Shown here one piece after another: positions 56,053 to 64,000 of a stretch of DNA of 64,000 nucleotides; position 1 is the stretch's first letter; the number at the start of each line of letters is the position of its first letter. A program made the position numbers and the translations under genes. The notes under the pieces were generated by a model. It made no database searches and was not told where the DNA came from. It saw only the letters and a program-made list of their open reading frames with translations. The DNA lies in contig NZ_FRBN01000009.1 in assembly GCF_900142625.1 (NCBI RefSeq), positions 62,001 through 126,000 of the forward strand. The letters run 5' to 3'. Origin of the DNA: Roseovarius marisflavi (GTDB taxonomy: Bacteria; Pseudomonadota; Alphaproteobacteria; Rhodobacterales; Rhodobacteraceae).

Positions 56053-58808
56053 TGCTTGGCCCTATCGGATTTGCCGCGCCTTGGTTGCTGCTGGCGCTCG
56101 CCGCCCTGCCGATTCTCTGGATCATCCTGCGCGCCGTGCCGCCCGCCCCCGTGCGGCGGCGGTTTCCGGGTGTCGCGCTTATGCTGGGCCTCAAGGACGA
56201 AGACAGCGTCACCGACCGTACGCCCTGGTGGCTATTGCTGTTGCGGATGCTGGCGGTGGCGGCGGTGATCATCGGGCTGGCGGGGCCAGTTCTGAACCCG
56301 CGCGACGAGGGCGAGGCGCGCGCCACCGACCCGCTTTTGATCCTGCTCGACAACAGCTGGGCCAGTGCCCGCGACTGGAACGCGCAGATCGCCGTGATCG
56401 ACGGGCTTTTGGCCGAGGCCGGGCGCGCCGGGCGCCCCGCCGCGGTGATGCAGCTGAGCGATCCAGAGCCGCCGCTGTTTCAAGCCGCCGAAAGCTGGCG
56501 CAGCCGCCTGCCCGGCCTTGCGCCCGCGCCGTGGTCGGCCACGCCAGAGATGTTGGACGAGGCCGCCGGAATGCTGGGCGATACGGCGATTGAAACCCGC
56601 TGGTTTTCTGATGGTTTGGTCCATGAGGGCCGCGACGCCCTTCTTGCCGCGCTGGAGGCGCGCGGGCCTGTCACCGCCCATGAAAGCCCACGACCGATTT
56701 TGGCGCTCAAGCCCGCAACGCTGGCCGATGGGCTGGTAAACCTTGAGGCGCTGCGCGCGCAGTCGGGACCGACACGAGAGATTACCGTCAACGCCCATGG
56801 CCTTGATCCCGCAGGCGTGCCGCGCGTTCTGGCCAGCCTGCCGATGACCTTTGGCGAGGGCGAGACCGGCGCGCAGGGCGCGCTGTCGCTGCCGCCCGAA
56901 TTGCGCGCCCGCCTGACCCGGTTCGAGATCGCCGGACAGGCCCATGCCGGGGCGGTCACGCTTGGCGATGACGGGCTCAAGCGGCGCGAGGTGGCGATGA
57001 TCGCCGGACGGGACGACCGCGAGGGGCTAGAGCTTTTGTCGCCGCTGCATTACCTCGAACAGGCGCTGATCCCCACCGCCGATCTTCTGGATGGCGCGCT
57101 GATGGATGTGCTGCCGGCCAATCCCGATGTGATCATCCTCGCGGATGTGGCAACGCTTTCAGGGGCCGAACAGGCCGCGCTTCTCGACTGGACGGCGCAA
57201 GGCGGGCTTTTGCTGCGCTTTGCCGGGCCGCGCCTTGCCGCGAGCGATGTGTCGCGCAACGAAGAGGCTCCGTTGATGCCGGTGCGTCTGCGCGCGGGCG
57301 GGCGCACGGTGGGCGGCGCGATGAGTTGGGGCGAGCCCAAGGCGCTTGCGCTCTTCGCCGAGGACACGCCGTTTTACGGTCTCTCGATTCCCGCCGATGT
57401 CAGCGTCAGCGCCCAAGTCATGGCCCAACCCGACCCGGTGCTCGCCGAGCGCGTGATTGCGCAGTTGAGCGATGGTACGCCGCTTGTCACCCGCAAGCGG
57501 ATCGGCTCGGGGCAGGTGGTGCTGTTTCACGTCACCGCCAATGCCGAATGGTCAAGCCTGCCGTTGTCGGGCCTGTTCGTGCAGATGCTGGAAAGGCTTG
57601 CGGTCTCTTCCTCTGTTGCGCCCCCCGATGCGGCGGAATTGGAGGGCACCACATGGCAGCCGGTCGCCGTGCTTGACGGGTTCGGCGCGCTTAACGATGC
57701 GGGCACCCTGCCCGGTGTGGCGGGCGAGCGTATCCTTGCCGCACCGCTTGGCCCCGACCTTGCCCCCGGCATTTATGACGGACCGGACCGGCGGATTGCC
57801 CGCAATGTCATCTCGGCCGAGACCCCGCTTGCCCCCGTGGCATGGCCCCCGCGTATCCCGGTCGAGGGCTTGGCCCGCGCGCCGGAACTCCCTTTGGGCG
57901 GTTGGCTATTGGCGGCCTCGCTGATCTTGCTTATCGCCGATATCGCAGCCTCGCTTGCCCTTTCCGGGCGGCTCTGGCCGGTGCGCGCGACGGCGACGCT
58001 CTTGCTTGCGCTCAGCCTTGTCAGCGCGCCGCAGGGCGGACGGGCGCAGGACGATAGTCGCGCCATTCTTGCCACATCCGAAGTGGTGCTCGCGCATGTG
58101 ATCACCGGAAATGCGGCGCTTGATGATGCGGCGCGCGCGGGGCTTGTCGGGCTTGGCCGGGTGCTTAATTTCCGCACCTCAATCGAGCCTGCGGCCCCGA
58201 TCAGCGTTAACCTTGAAACCGATGACCTTGCGTTTTATCCGATCCTCTATTGGCCGATCACCCCGGATCAGCCGGCCCCCTCGGCCGAGGCCTATGTCAA
58301 ACTCAACGATTACCTGCGTAATGGCGGGCTTATCGTGTTTGACACCCGCGATGCCAATGTGGCCGGATTCGGCGCCTCTTCGCCCAATGGTGCGCGGCTT
58401 CAACGGCTGGCCGCGCCACTTGACATTCCGCCGCTCGAACCGGTGCCTGATGACCACGTGCTTACCCGCGCCTTTTACCTGTTGACCGATTTTCCGGGTC
58501 GGTACGCGGGCCGCCCGGTTTGGGTTGAGGCGGCCCCACCCGATGCCGAACGCATTGAGGGCATGCCGTTTCGCAACCTCAACGACGGGGTGACGCCGGT
58601 GGTGATCGGCGGCAACGACTGGGCCTCGGCATGGGCGGCGAATGATCGCGGTGATCCGCTTTTCCCGGTGGGACGTGGCTATGCCGGTGAGCGTCAGCGC
58701 GAGCTGGCCTATCGGTTTGGGGTGAACCTTTTGATGCATGTGCTGACCGGCAATTACAAATCCGATCAGGTGCATGTACCCGCTTTGCTTGATAGGTTGG
58801 GCCAATGA
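56049..58808 (+). CDS. BatA/DUF4159 membrane protein
   Basis: A 919-residue membrane protein. The N-terminus (residues about 1-85, MMLGPIGFAAPWLLLALAAL with PVRRRFPGVALMLGLKDE and a second helix) matches the aerotolerance-regulator N domain PF07584. A degenerate VWA-like region follows (LLILLDNSWASARDWN, with D-N-S-W-A-S instead of DxSxS). Two further hydrophobic segments lie near residues 612-640 and 645-662, and a C-terminal DUF4159 domain occupies about 690-915 (PDQPAPSAEAYVKLNDYLRN, VIGGNDWASAWAANDRGDPL). Coupled by overlap to both neighbours. Proposed to work with MoxR and DUF58 in envelope-stress or cofactor insertion. Confidence 0.85.
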   Translation: MMLGPIGFAAPWLLLALAALPILWIILRAVPPAPVRRRFPGVALMLGLKDEDSVTDRTPWWLLLLRMLAVAAVIIGLAGPVLNPRDEGEARATDPLLILLDNSWASARDWNAQIAVIDGLLAEAGRAGRPAAVMQLSDPEPPLFQAAESWRSRLPGLAPAPWSATPEMLDEAAGMLGDTAIETRWFSDGLVHEGRDALLAALEARGPVTAHESPRPILALKPATLADGLVNLEALRAQSGPTREITVNAHGLDPAGVPRVLASLPMTFGEGETGAQGALSLPPELRARLTRFEIAGQAHAGAVTLGDDGLKRREVAMIAGRDDREGLELLSPLHYLEQALIPTADLLDGALMDVLPANPDVIILADVATLSGAEQAALLDWTAQGGLLLRFAGPRLAASDVSRNEEAPLMPVRLRAGGRTVGGAMSWGEPKALALFAEDTPFYGLSIPADVSVSAQVMAQPDPVLAERVIAQLSDGTPLVTRKRIGSGQVVLFHVTANAEWSSLPLSGLFVQMLERLAVSSSVAPPDAAELEGTTWQPVAVLDGFGALNDAGTLPGVAGERILAAPLGPDLAPGIYDGPDRRIARNVISAETPLAPVAWPPRIPVEGLARAPELPLGGWLLAASLILLIADIAASLALSGRLWPVRATATLLLALSLVSAPQGGRAQDDSRAILATSEVVLAHVITGNAALDDAARAGLVGLGRVLNFRTSIEPAAPISVNLETDDLAFYPILYWPITPDQPAPSAEAYVKLNDYLRNGGLIVFDTRDANVAGFGASSPNGARLQRLAAPLDIPPLEPVPDDHVLTRAFYLLTDFPGRYAGRPVWVEAAPPDAERIEGMPFRNLNDGVTPVVIGGNDWASAWAANDRGDPLFPVGRGYAGERQRELAYRFGVNLLMHVLTGNYKSDQVHVPALLDRLGQ

Positions 58809-60859
58809 CCGCGAGCCTGATTTTTGATCCGCTTTTGCCCGTGATGTTGGTCGCGGTGCTTGCTGCCCTTTTGGCAGCCGGGCTTGCGCTTGCCCTTTGG
58901 CGCGGGCTGTCGGGCTGGGCGTTTCGCGCGCTTGCGGGGCTGGTTATTCTGGGCGCTCTGCTGGGACCGGTCTATCAGCAAGAGGATCGCGCGCCGCTGT
59001 CGGATATCGTGATGATCGTCGAGGATGAAAGCGCCAGCCAGGAATTGGCGGATCGCGCCGCGATGACCGCTTCGGCGGCGGATACGCTGGCCGCCCGGCT
59101 AGAGGCGCGCGCCAACACCGAGGTGCGCCGCATCCGCGTGCCCGATGCGCCCGACAATGGCGGCACCCAGATGATGACCGAACTGGCCCAGGCCATGGCC
59201 GAAGAGCCGCAGGGCAGGATTGCCGGCGTTGTTCTTTTGTCGGATGGGCGGCTGCATGATGTTGATCGCGCGCCGCCGCTGCCAGCGCCGCTACACCTGC
59301 TGCATACCGGTCGCGCGGGTGATTGGGACCGGCGGTTAAGGATCGAAAACGCCCCCGCCTTTGCCATTCTGGGCGAAGAGGTACGCATGACCCTGAACAT
59401 CACCGATGAAGGGGCCAGCCCGCCGGGCGTGACAAGCGTGCCGATCGATATCTCGGTCGACGGAGCAGAGCCGCGCCGCTTTGAGGTGGCCCTTGGCGAA
59501 ACGATTGACCTGCCGCTGACCCTGCCGCATGGCGGGCGCAACGTGTTGAAGTTCACCACCCCCGCCGCGCCGGGCGAACTTACCGATCGCAACAACACAG
59601 CGCTCATTCAGATCAACGGCGTGCGCGATCGCCTGAGCGTGCTTTTGGTCTCGGGCCAGCCGCATCCCGGCACGCGCACATGGCGCAATCTTCTGAAATC
59701 CGACAGCTCGGTCGACCTTGTGCATTTCACCATCCTGCGCCCGCCGGAAAAACAGGACGGCGTGCCGGTGCGGGAACTGTCGCTTATCGCCTTTCCAACG
59801 CGCGAGCTTTTCCTGGAAAAGGTTGATGATTTTGACCTGATCATCTTTGACCGCTATCGGCGGCGCGGCATTCTGCCGTCGATCTATCTCGATAATATCC
59901 GCCAATATGTGGAAAATGGCGGCGCGGTTCTGTTTGCGGCGGGGCCGGATTTTGCCGGGGCCGAAAGCCTCTATCGCGGACCGTTCGAGGACATCGTGCC
60001 CGCCCGCCCCACCGCGCGGGTGGTCGAAGAGGGATATCGCCCCAAGGTGACCGATCTTGGGCAGCGCCATCCGGTCACCGCCGGATTACAGGGTGAGGGC
60101 GAAGAGACGGGCGATTGGGGCCGCTGGATGCGCCAGATCGAGGTGGTTCAGACCTCGGGCGATGTGGTCATGTCGGGCGCGAGGGATCGACCGCTTTTGC
60201 TGCTTGACCGTGTCGGCGAAGGGCGTGTGGCACTTTTGGCCTCTGATCACGCCTGGCTTTGGGGTCGTGGGTTCGAGGGCGGCGGACCGCAGCTTGAGCT
60301 TCTGCGCCGTCTGGCGCATTGGATGATGAAGGAACCCGAGCTTGAGGAAGAGGCGCTCTGGGCCGAGGCAACAGGCCAGCAGATGCGGGTGATCCGCCGC
60401 TCGCTTGACGACAGTATCGGCGCGCTGAGCATCACCACCCCCTCGGGCGAGGTGATTGAACGCGAGATGACAGAAGTGTCACCGGGCCGGTTCGAGCTTG
60501 TCTATGACGGGCCTGAGATTGGCCTTTACCGATTGGAGAACGACGACCAGAACGCGGTGATCGGCCTTGGCCCGGCCGCGCCTGTGGAATTTGAACAGAC
60601 CATCGCCAGCGCCGAGGCCCTGCAACCGCTGATCAGCGCCACCAATGGCGGGGTGCGCGCCCTTGCCGACGGCGTGCCCGGTATTCGCGAGGTACGCGCG
60701 GGTCGCCCTGCCGCCGGACGCGGCTGGATCGGGATCACGCCGCGCGGGGCCTATGAAACCCGCAGCGTGAGCCAGATGCCGCTTTTGCCGGCATGGCTTG
60801 TGTTGCTTTTGGTATCGGGATTGATCCTGTCGGGATGGCTGCGCGAGGGACGGCGTTGA
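58805..60859 (+). CDS. Membrane protein of the MoxR operon with a glutamine-amidotransferase-like region
   Basis: A 684-residue protein with two N-terminal helices (about residues 8-30 and 38-56), a VWA-like start IVMIVEDESASQELADR containing a full DxSxS (D-E-S-A-S), and a C-terminal helix (about 658-678). The middle (about 340-470) resembles the class I glutamine amidotransferase-like fold of envelope proteins (DLIIFDRYRRRGILPSIYLD, NGGAVLFAAGPDFAGAESLY). The ATG overlaps the upstream stop by 4 nt. It is the last gene of the operon; no terminator is obvious. Confidence 0.8.
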   Translation: MTASLIFDPLLPVMLVAVLAALLAAGLALALWRGLSGWAFRALAGLVILGALLGPVYQQEDRAPLSDIVMIVEDESASQELADRAAMTASAADTLAARLEARANTEVRRIRVPDAPDNGGTQMMTELAQAMAEEPQGRIAGVVLLSDGRLHDVDRAPPLPAPLHLLHTGRAGDWDRRLRIENAPAFAILGEEVRMTLNITDEGASPPGVTSVPIDISVDGAEPRRFEVALGETIDLPLTLPHGGRNVLKFTTPAAPGELTDRNNTALIQINGVRDRLSVLLVSGQPHPGTRTWRNLLKSDSSVDLVHFTILRPPEKQDGVPVRELSLIAFPTRELFLEKVDDFDLIIFDRYRRRGILPSIYLDNIRQYVENGGAVLFAAGPDFAGAESLYRGPFEDIVPARPTARVVEEGYRPKVTDLGQRHPVTAGLQGEGEETGDWGRWMRQIEVVQTSGDVVMSGARDRPLLLLDRVGEGRVALLASDHAWLWGRGFEGGGPQLELLRRLAHWMMKEPELEEEALWAEATGQQMRVIRRSLDDSIGALSITTPSGEVIEREMTEVSPGRFELVYDGPEIGLYRLENDDQNAVIGLGPAAPVEFEQTIASAEALQPLISATNGGVRALADGVPGIREVRAGRPAAGRGWIGITPRGAYETRSVSQMPLLPAWLVLLLVSGLILSGWLREGRR

Positions 60860-60894
60860 GGGGGCCGCTAGCCAGCCCTCACAGGCTGTCTCGG

Positions 60895-61254
60895 TTATGG
60901 CTCTAGCGTGACGCGCAGGGTATCGCCAGCCCAGCCATCAACCGAACAATGCGGGCGCACGAAGATCTCGCGGGTTCCGTCGGGCAGGGAAAGATTGGTC
61001 AGCGACCGGGTAAAGGGCTGTTCGTTGACATGCGGGTGATGCAGGATGCGATAGCCAAGGCGATTGCCGGCGTTATCCAGCACCTCCCAGCCGTCAACAT
61101 AATGCTCCCATCCGCTATCGGGATGTTCGACCGTGACATCCACACGCCAGGCCATGCCTGATTTCTCGACTTTGACGTCAAGCACTTTGGGTTCATGCGC
61201 GGAGGCAGCAGAGGCCAGGGCAAGGGCGGAGAGGATAAGGCTGATCTGTTTCAT
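60895..61254 (-). CDS. Secreted protein of unknown function
   Basis: A 119-residue protein with a signal peptide (MKQISLILSALALASAASA, cleavage near residue 19) and a small beta-rich domain (VTVEHPDSGWEHYVDGWEVL, GYRILHHPHVNEQPFTRSL, IFVRPHCSVDGWAGD). The histidine-rich HHPHVNEQP could bind metal. It converges with the MoxR operon and lies downstream of the DUF599 gene on the same strand. No family name recalled with confidence. Confidence 0.7.
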   Translation of the reverse strand: MKQISLILSALALASAASAHEPKVLDVKVEKSGMAWRVDVTVEHPDSGWEHYVDGWEVLDNAGNRLGYRILHHPHVNEQPFTRSLTNLSLPDGTREIFVRPHCSVDGWAGDTLRVTLEP

Positions 61255-61290
61255 GGCGCGCAATATAACCCATTCTGCGGGGAATAACAT

Positions 61291-62010
61291 TCACGTCTGT
61301 GTGTGAGTCGTAGCGTCATCGGGTTGCATCAGAACGGCGCGCGACTGCGAGGCGAATTCACGGCGCAACAGCAGCAGCACGGTCACAGCGGTAGCCACCA
61401 AAAGCGCCTCTGACCCCAAAAGCCAAGCGGCGGTGGCCAGGGCAAAGTAAAGCGACCGCAGACCGCGATTGAACCCGCGCGCGGCGGTAATGTTGATCTC
61501 GCCCGCCTTGCGCGCCCGGACAATGGCACGGGGATCACTGGCGTCGTTGGGCACGGCGGCCATCACAACGGCGCAATAGCCGAACAACCTGTTCGACCAG
61601 ACGAATTTGAGAAAGGCATTGGCGAGAAACAGCAGGATGACGAGAATCTTGAGTTCCCACACGACGATAGGCTCTTGTCCGGGGGTAAGATCGCCCGCAA
61701 TCCCGATCACCCGGTCAAGATCCCCCAAAAGCGCCAGTGACCCGCCAATCGCAATCAGGGTGGCCGAGGCAAAGAACGATGTGCCCTGTCGCAGGGTGCC
61801 AAGGATATGGGCGTCAAAGATGCGCGGATCGCGGGTAATCATCACGACCATCCATTCGCGCCGATACTGCGCCATAAGGCGCGACACGGAGGGGCGGCCT
61901 TTGGGGGCGTGATCAATCGCAAAGCCGGTGATCGCCCACGACCCGAACAACAGCGCAAGCGCCGCCATATCGAGGCCATTAAAATAGGCAAAAGGTTCAG
62001 TCCATGTCAT
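61291..62010 (-). CDS. DUF599-family membrane protein
   Basis: A 239-residue protein with four predicted helices (about residues 14-32, 77-97, 119-140 and 191-215). The conserved RREWMVVMITRDPRIFDAHI and NRLFGYCAVVMAAVPND match DUF599 (PF04654). Function unknown. The ATG at 62010 is chosen, although no strong Shine-Dalgarno is present; ATGs at 62046 and 62076 would add residues. Divergent from glcD. Confidence 0.8.
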   Translation of the reverse strand: MTWTEPFAYFNGLDMAALALLFGSWAITGFAIDHAPKGRPSVSRLMAQYRREWMVVMITRDPRIFDAHILGTLRQGTSFFASATLIAIGGSLALLGDLDRVIGIAGDLTPGQEPIVVWELKILVILLFLANAFLKFVWSNRLFGYCAVVMAAVPNDASDPRAIVRARKAGEINITAARGFNRGLRSLYFALATAAWLLGSEALLVATAVTVLLLLRREFASQSRAVLMQPDDATTHTQT

Positions 62011-62054
62011 GGTGGCACAGTACCGCCGGAAGGTTTGACTTGCCATAAGCAAAA

Positions 62055-62077
62055 ATTGGTTATATTTTATTACCAAT
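62055..62077 (+). promoter_or_regulatory. Inverted-repeat operator candidate before glcD
   Basis: ATTGGT and ACCAAT form an exact inverted repeat separated by TATATTTTATT, which itself could serve as a -10 region. It sits 17 nt upstream of the glcD ATG. The TGGT...ACCA half-sites recall GntR/FadR-type (GlcC, PdhR, LldR) operators, although those usually have a shorter spacer. Confidence 0.5.
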
Positions 62078-62093
62078 CATAGGGAGTGCGACC

Positions 62094-63533
62094 ATGGAAA
62101 TGCCAACCCCAAAGCCGGAAATCATCGCCAAAAAGGCCGAGCTTATCAAGCGCTTGCAAGAGGTTATGCCGAATGACGCGGTGATTTCTGATCCGTCGGA
62201 AACCCGCGTTTACGAATGTGATGCTCTGACGGCTTATAAGTGCGCTCCCCTGCTGGCCGTTCTGCCGGCAAGCACGAAAGAGGTATCTGATACGCTTCGG
62301 ATCTGCCACGAGATGGGCGTGCCGGTTGTGCCGCGCGGCTCTGGCACCTCTCTGGCGGGCGGGGCCTTGCCGACCGCCGATAGCGTGATTCTCGGGGTCG
62401 CGCGCCTGAGTGACGTGCTTGAAACCGATTACGAGAACCGCTTTATCAAGGTTCAGACCGGACGCACCAACCTGAGCGTGACCGGCGCAGTCGAGGAAAA
62501 CGGCTTTTTCTACGCTCCCGATCCGTCATCCCAGCTTGCCTGTGCAATCGCCGGCAATATCGCGATGAATTCGGGCGGGGCGCATTGTCTGAAATACGGG
62601 GTGACGACCAATAACCTGATGGGCGTCACCATGGTGCTTATGGATGGCACCGTGACCGAGATCGGCGGGACGTTCCTTGATGCCGAGGGCCTTGATCTTT
62701 TGGGGCTTATCTGTGGCTCTGAAGGACAGCTTGGCGTTGTCACCGAGGCGACCCTGCGCATCCTGCACAAGCCCGAAGGCGCGCGCCCCGTGTTGATCGG
62801 GTTTGACAGCAATGAAGTGGCCGGCGCCTGTGTGTCAGACATCATCAGGGCGGGCGTTCTGCCGGTGGCTATCGAATTCATGGATCGCCCCTGCATCGAG
62901 GCCACCGAGGATTTTGCCAAGGCCGGCTATCCGATGTGCGAGGCGCTTTTGATCGTCGAGGTCGAGGGCTCGGATGCCGAGATCGACGAACAGCTAGCCC
63001 TGATCGAAGAGATCGCGCGCCGTCACAACCCGGTCGAGCTGCGCCAGAGCCGCTCGGCCGAGGAAAGCGCCAAGATCTGGCTGGGCCGCAAATCGGCCTT
63101 TGGGGCGATGGGACAGATCAACGATTACATGTGCCTCGATGGCACGATTCCGGTTAGCGAGCTGCCGCATGTCCTCAAGCGGATTGGCGAGATGAGCAAG
63201 GAATTCGGCCTTGATGTCGCCAATGTGTTTCACGCGGGCGATGGCAACATGCACCCGCTGATCCTGTTTGATGCCAACAAGCCCGGCGATCTTGAGCTGT
63301 GCGAAGATTTCGGGGCCGAAATCCTCAAGCTGTGTGTTGAGGTCGGCGGTTGTCTGACTGGCGAGCATGGGGTTGGCATCGAGAAGCGTGATCTTATGAC
63401 CTACCAATATGCCCCCGCCGATCTTGAAGCGCAGATGGCGGTCAAGGACGTGTTCGACGCCAAGTGGCTTCTGAATCCGGCCAAGGTCTTTCCGCTTTTG
63501 TCCTCGGATTCGCATCGCGACGTGGCCGCCTGA
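62094..63533 (+). CDS. glcD: Glycolate oxidase subunit GlcD
   Basis: A 479-residue FAD-binding subunit of glycolate oxidase, oxidising glycolate to glyoxylate. The FAD/PCMH domain has VPVVPRGSGTSLAGGALPTA (about residues 76-95), PSSQLACAIAGNIAMNSGG and the C-terminal substrate domain with NVFHAGDGNMHPLILFD and GEHGVGIEKRD. AGGGAG lies 8 nt before the ATG. It is co-transcribed with glcE 20 nt downstream. Confidence 0.95.
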   Translation: MEMPTPKPEIIAKKAELIKRLQEVMPNDAVISDPSETRVYECDALTAYKCAPLLAVLPASTKEVSDTLRICHEMGVPVVPRGSGTSLAGGALPTADSVILGVARLSDVLETDYENRFIKVQTGRTNLSVTGAVEENGFFYAPDPSSQLACAIAGNIAMNSGGAHCLKYGVTTNNLMGVTMVLMDGTVTEIGGTFLDAEGLDLLGLICGSEGQLGVVTEATLRILHKPEGARPVLIGFDSNEVAGACVSDIIRAGVLPVAIEFMDRPCIEATEDFAKAGYPMCEALLIVEVEGSDAEIDEQLALIEEIARRHNPVELRQSRSAEESAKIWLGRKSAFGAMGQINDYMCLDGTIPVSELPHVLKRIGEMSKEFGLDVANVFHAGDGNMHPLILFDANKPGDLELCEDFGAEILKLCVEVGGCLTGEHGVGIEKRDLMTYQYAPADLEAQMAVKDVFDAKWLLNPAKVFPLLSSDSHRDVAA

Positions 63534-63553
63534 TCGGCGAAAGGATTTCCAAC

Positions 63554-64000
63554 ATGCTGACACCCAAAACCGAGGACGATCTTGCCCGGATCGTCGCCGA
63601 GGCCGACGCGCCGCTGCGTATTCAGGGCGGTGGCACCCGCCCTATCGGGACGCCCACCCGCGGCACGGTCCTGAGCACCAGCGCCCTGTCGGGGATCGAG
63701 CTATATGAGCCCGGATCGCTGACACTTGTGGCCAAGGCCGGCACGCCTGTGGCCGAGATCGAGGCCGCTTTGGCTGTCGAGGGGCAACGCCTTGCTTTTG
63801 AGCCGATGGATCACCGCGGATTGCTGGGCACCACCGGCACACCGACGATTGGCGGGGTGGCGGCGGCAAATGTCAGCGGTCCGCGACGCATTCAATCCGG
63901 CGCGGCGCGTGATTTCATGCTTGGCGTGCGCTTTGTCGATGGCCGCGGGCAGATCATCAAGAACGGTGGTCGGGTGATGAAGAACGTCACCGGCTATGAT
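63554..64000 (+). CDS. glcE: Glycolate oxidase subunit GlcE (cut by window end)
   Basis: The first 149 residues of the second FAD-binding subunit. The PCMH-type segment LRIQGGGTRPIGTPTRG, GLLGTTGTPTIGGVAAANVS and the IIKNGGRVMKNVTGYD motif near the window end are clear. AAGGAT lies 7 nt before the ATG. The iron-sulfur subunit GlcF would follow outside the window. Together GlcDEF feed glycolate carbon into glyoxylate metabolism. Confidence 0.93.
   Translation, partial: MLTPKTEDDLARIVAEADAPLRIQGGGTRPIGTPTRGTVLSTSALSGIELYEPGSLTLVAKAGTPVAEIEAALAVEGQRLAFEPMDHRGLLGTTGTPTIGGVAAANVSGPRRIQSGAARDFMLGVRFVDGRGQIIKNGGRVMKNVTGYD

Overview
The window is about 64 kb of GC-rich chromosome from an alphaproteobacterium, most likely a marine member of the Roseobacter group (Rhodobacteraceae). 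This rests on protein resemblance (alphaproteobacterial SerC, rhizobial-type asparaginase, IalB, DUF1285, AMP nucleosidase, UMF1-type MFS), on gene order (pnp next to rpsO, rsfS-rlmH, glcD-glcE) and on dense GC-rich coding with short intergenic gaps. No rRNA gene is present, so the genus is not fixed.

Layout. 1-4.6 kb: the start of pnp, rpsO, a membrane-anchored RTX-type calcium-binding protein, a hydroxyisobutyrate-type dehydrogenase and a LacI regulator. 4.65-9.73 kb: an integrative island inserted in tRNA-Arg(CCU). It is bounded by a 17-bp near-perfect direct repeat of the tRNA 3' end and carries a tyrosine integrase lacking its catalytic C-terminus, a serine recombinase, an array of degenerate repeats, a possible phage antirepressor-like protein, an RNase HI, a lipoprotein and a small membrane protein. 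9.8-18.6 kb: housekeeping genes (SDR, lytic transglycosylase, class II aldolase, VOC protein, AMP nucleosidase, HU, DMT exporter, chorismate synthase, Tat-dependent solute-binding protein). 18.6-29 kb: a three-gene secreted Cys-rich/SCO1 operon, an FMN reductase, a decayed lectin-like gene, a LysR regulator, FadH, ArfB, a candidate small-peptide gene, MepA, a UMF1 transporter and a thioesterase. 29-42.5 kb: YggT, RecQ, YaaA, a hybrid histidine kinase, a thiolase, a phosphatase, the serine pathway (serA-serC divergent from serB, with a serC-type RNA leader), asparaginase and an IalB-like protein. 42.5-54 kb: an orphan contractile-tail sheath with an inserted adhesin-like domain, a MuiA-like protein, asd, an MFS transporter, a histone-deacetylase-like hydrolase, two MscS channels, rsfS-rlmH, MscL and DUF1285. 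54-61 kb: a tightly overlapped MoxR-DUF58-BatA/DUF4159-membrane protein operon. 61-64 kb: DUF599 and the glycolate oxidase genes glcD and glcE (glcE cut by the window end).

The least ordinary loci are the tRNA-borne island with its repeat array, the orphan sheath protein, the SCO1-linked secreted operon, the MoxR operon, and the small ORF with an extended Shine-Dalgarno sequence near 26 kb. Functions are inferred from motifs and remembered family features; no database search was run.
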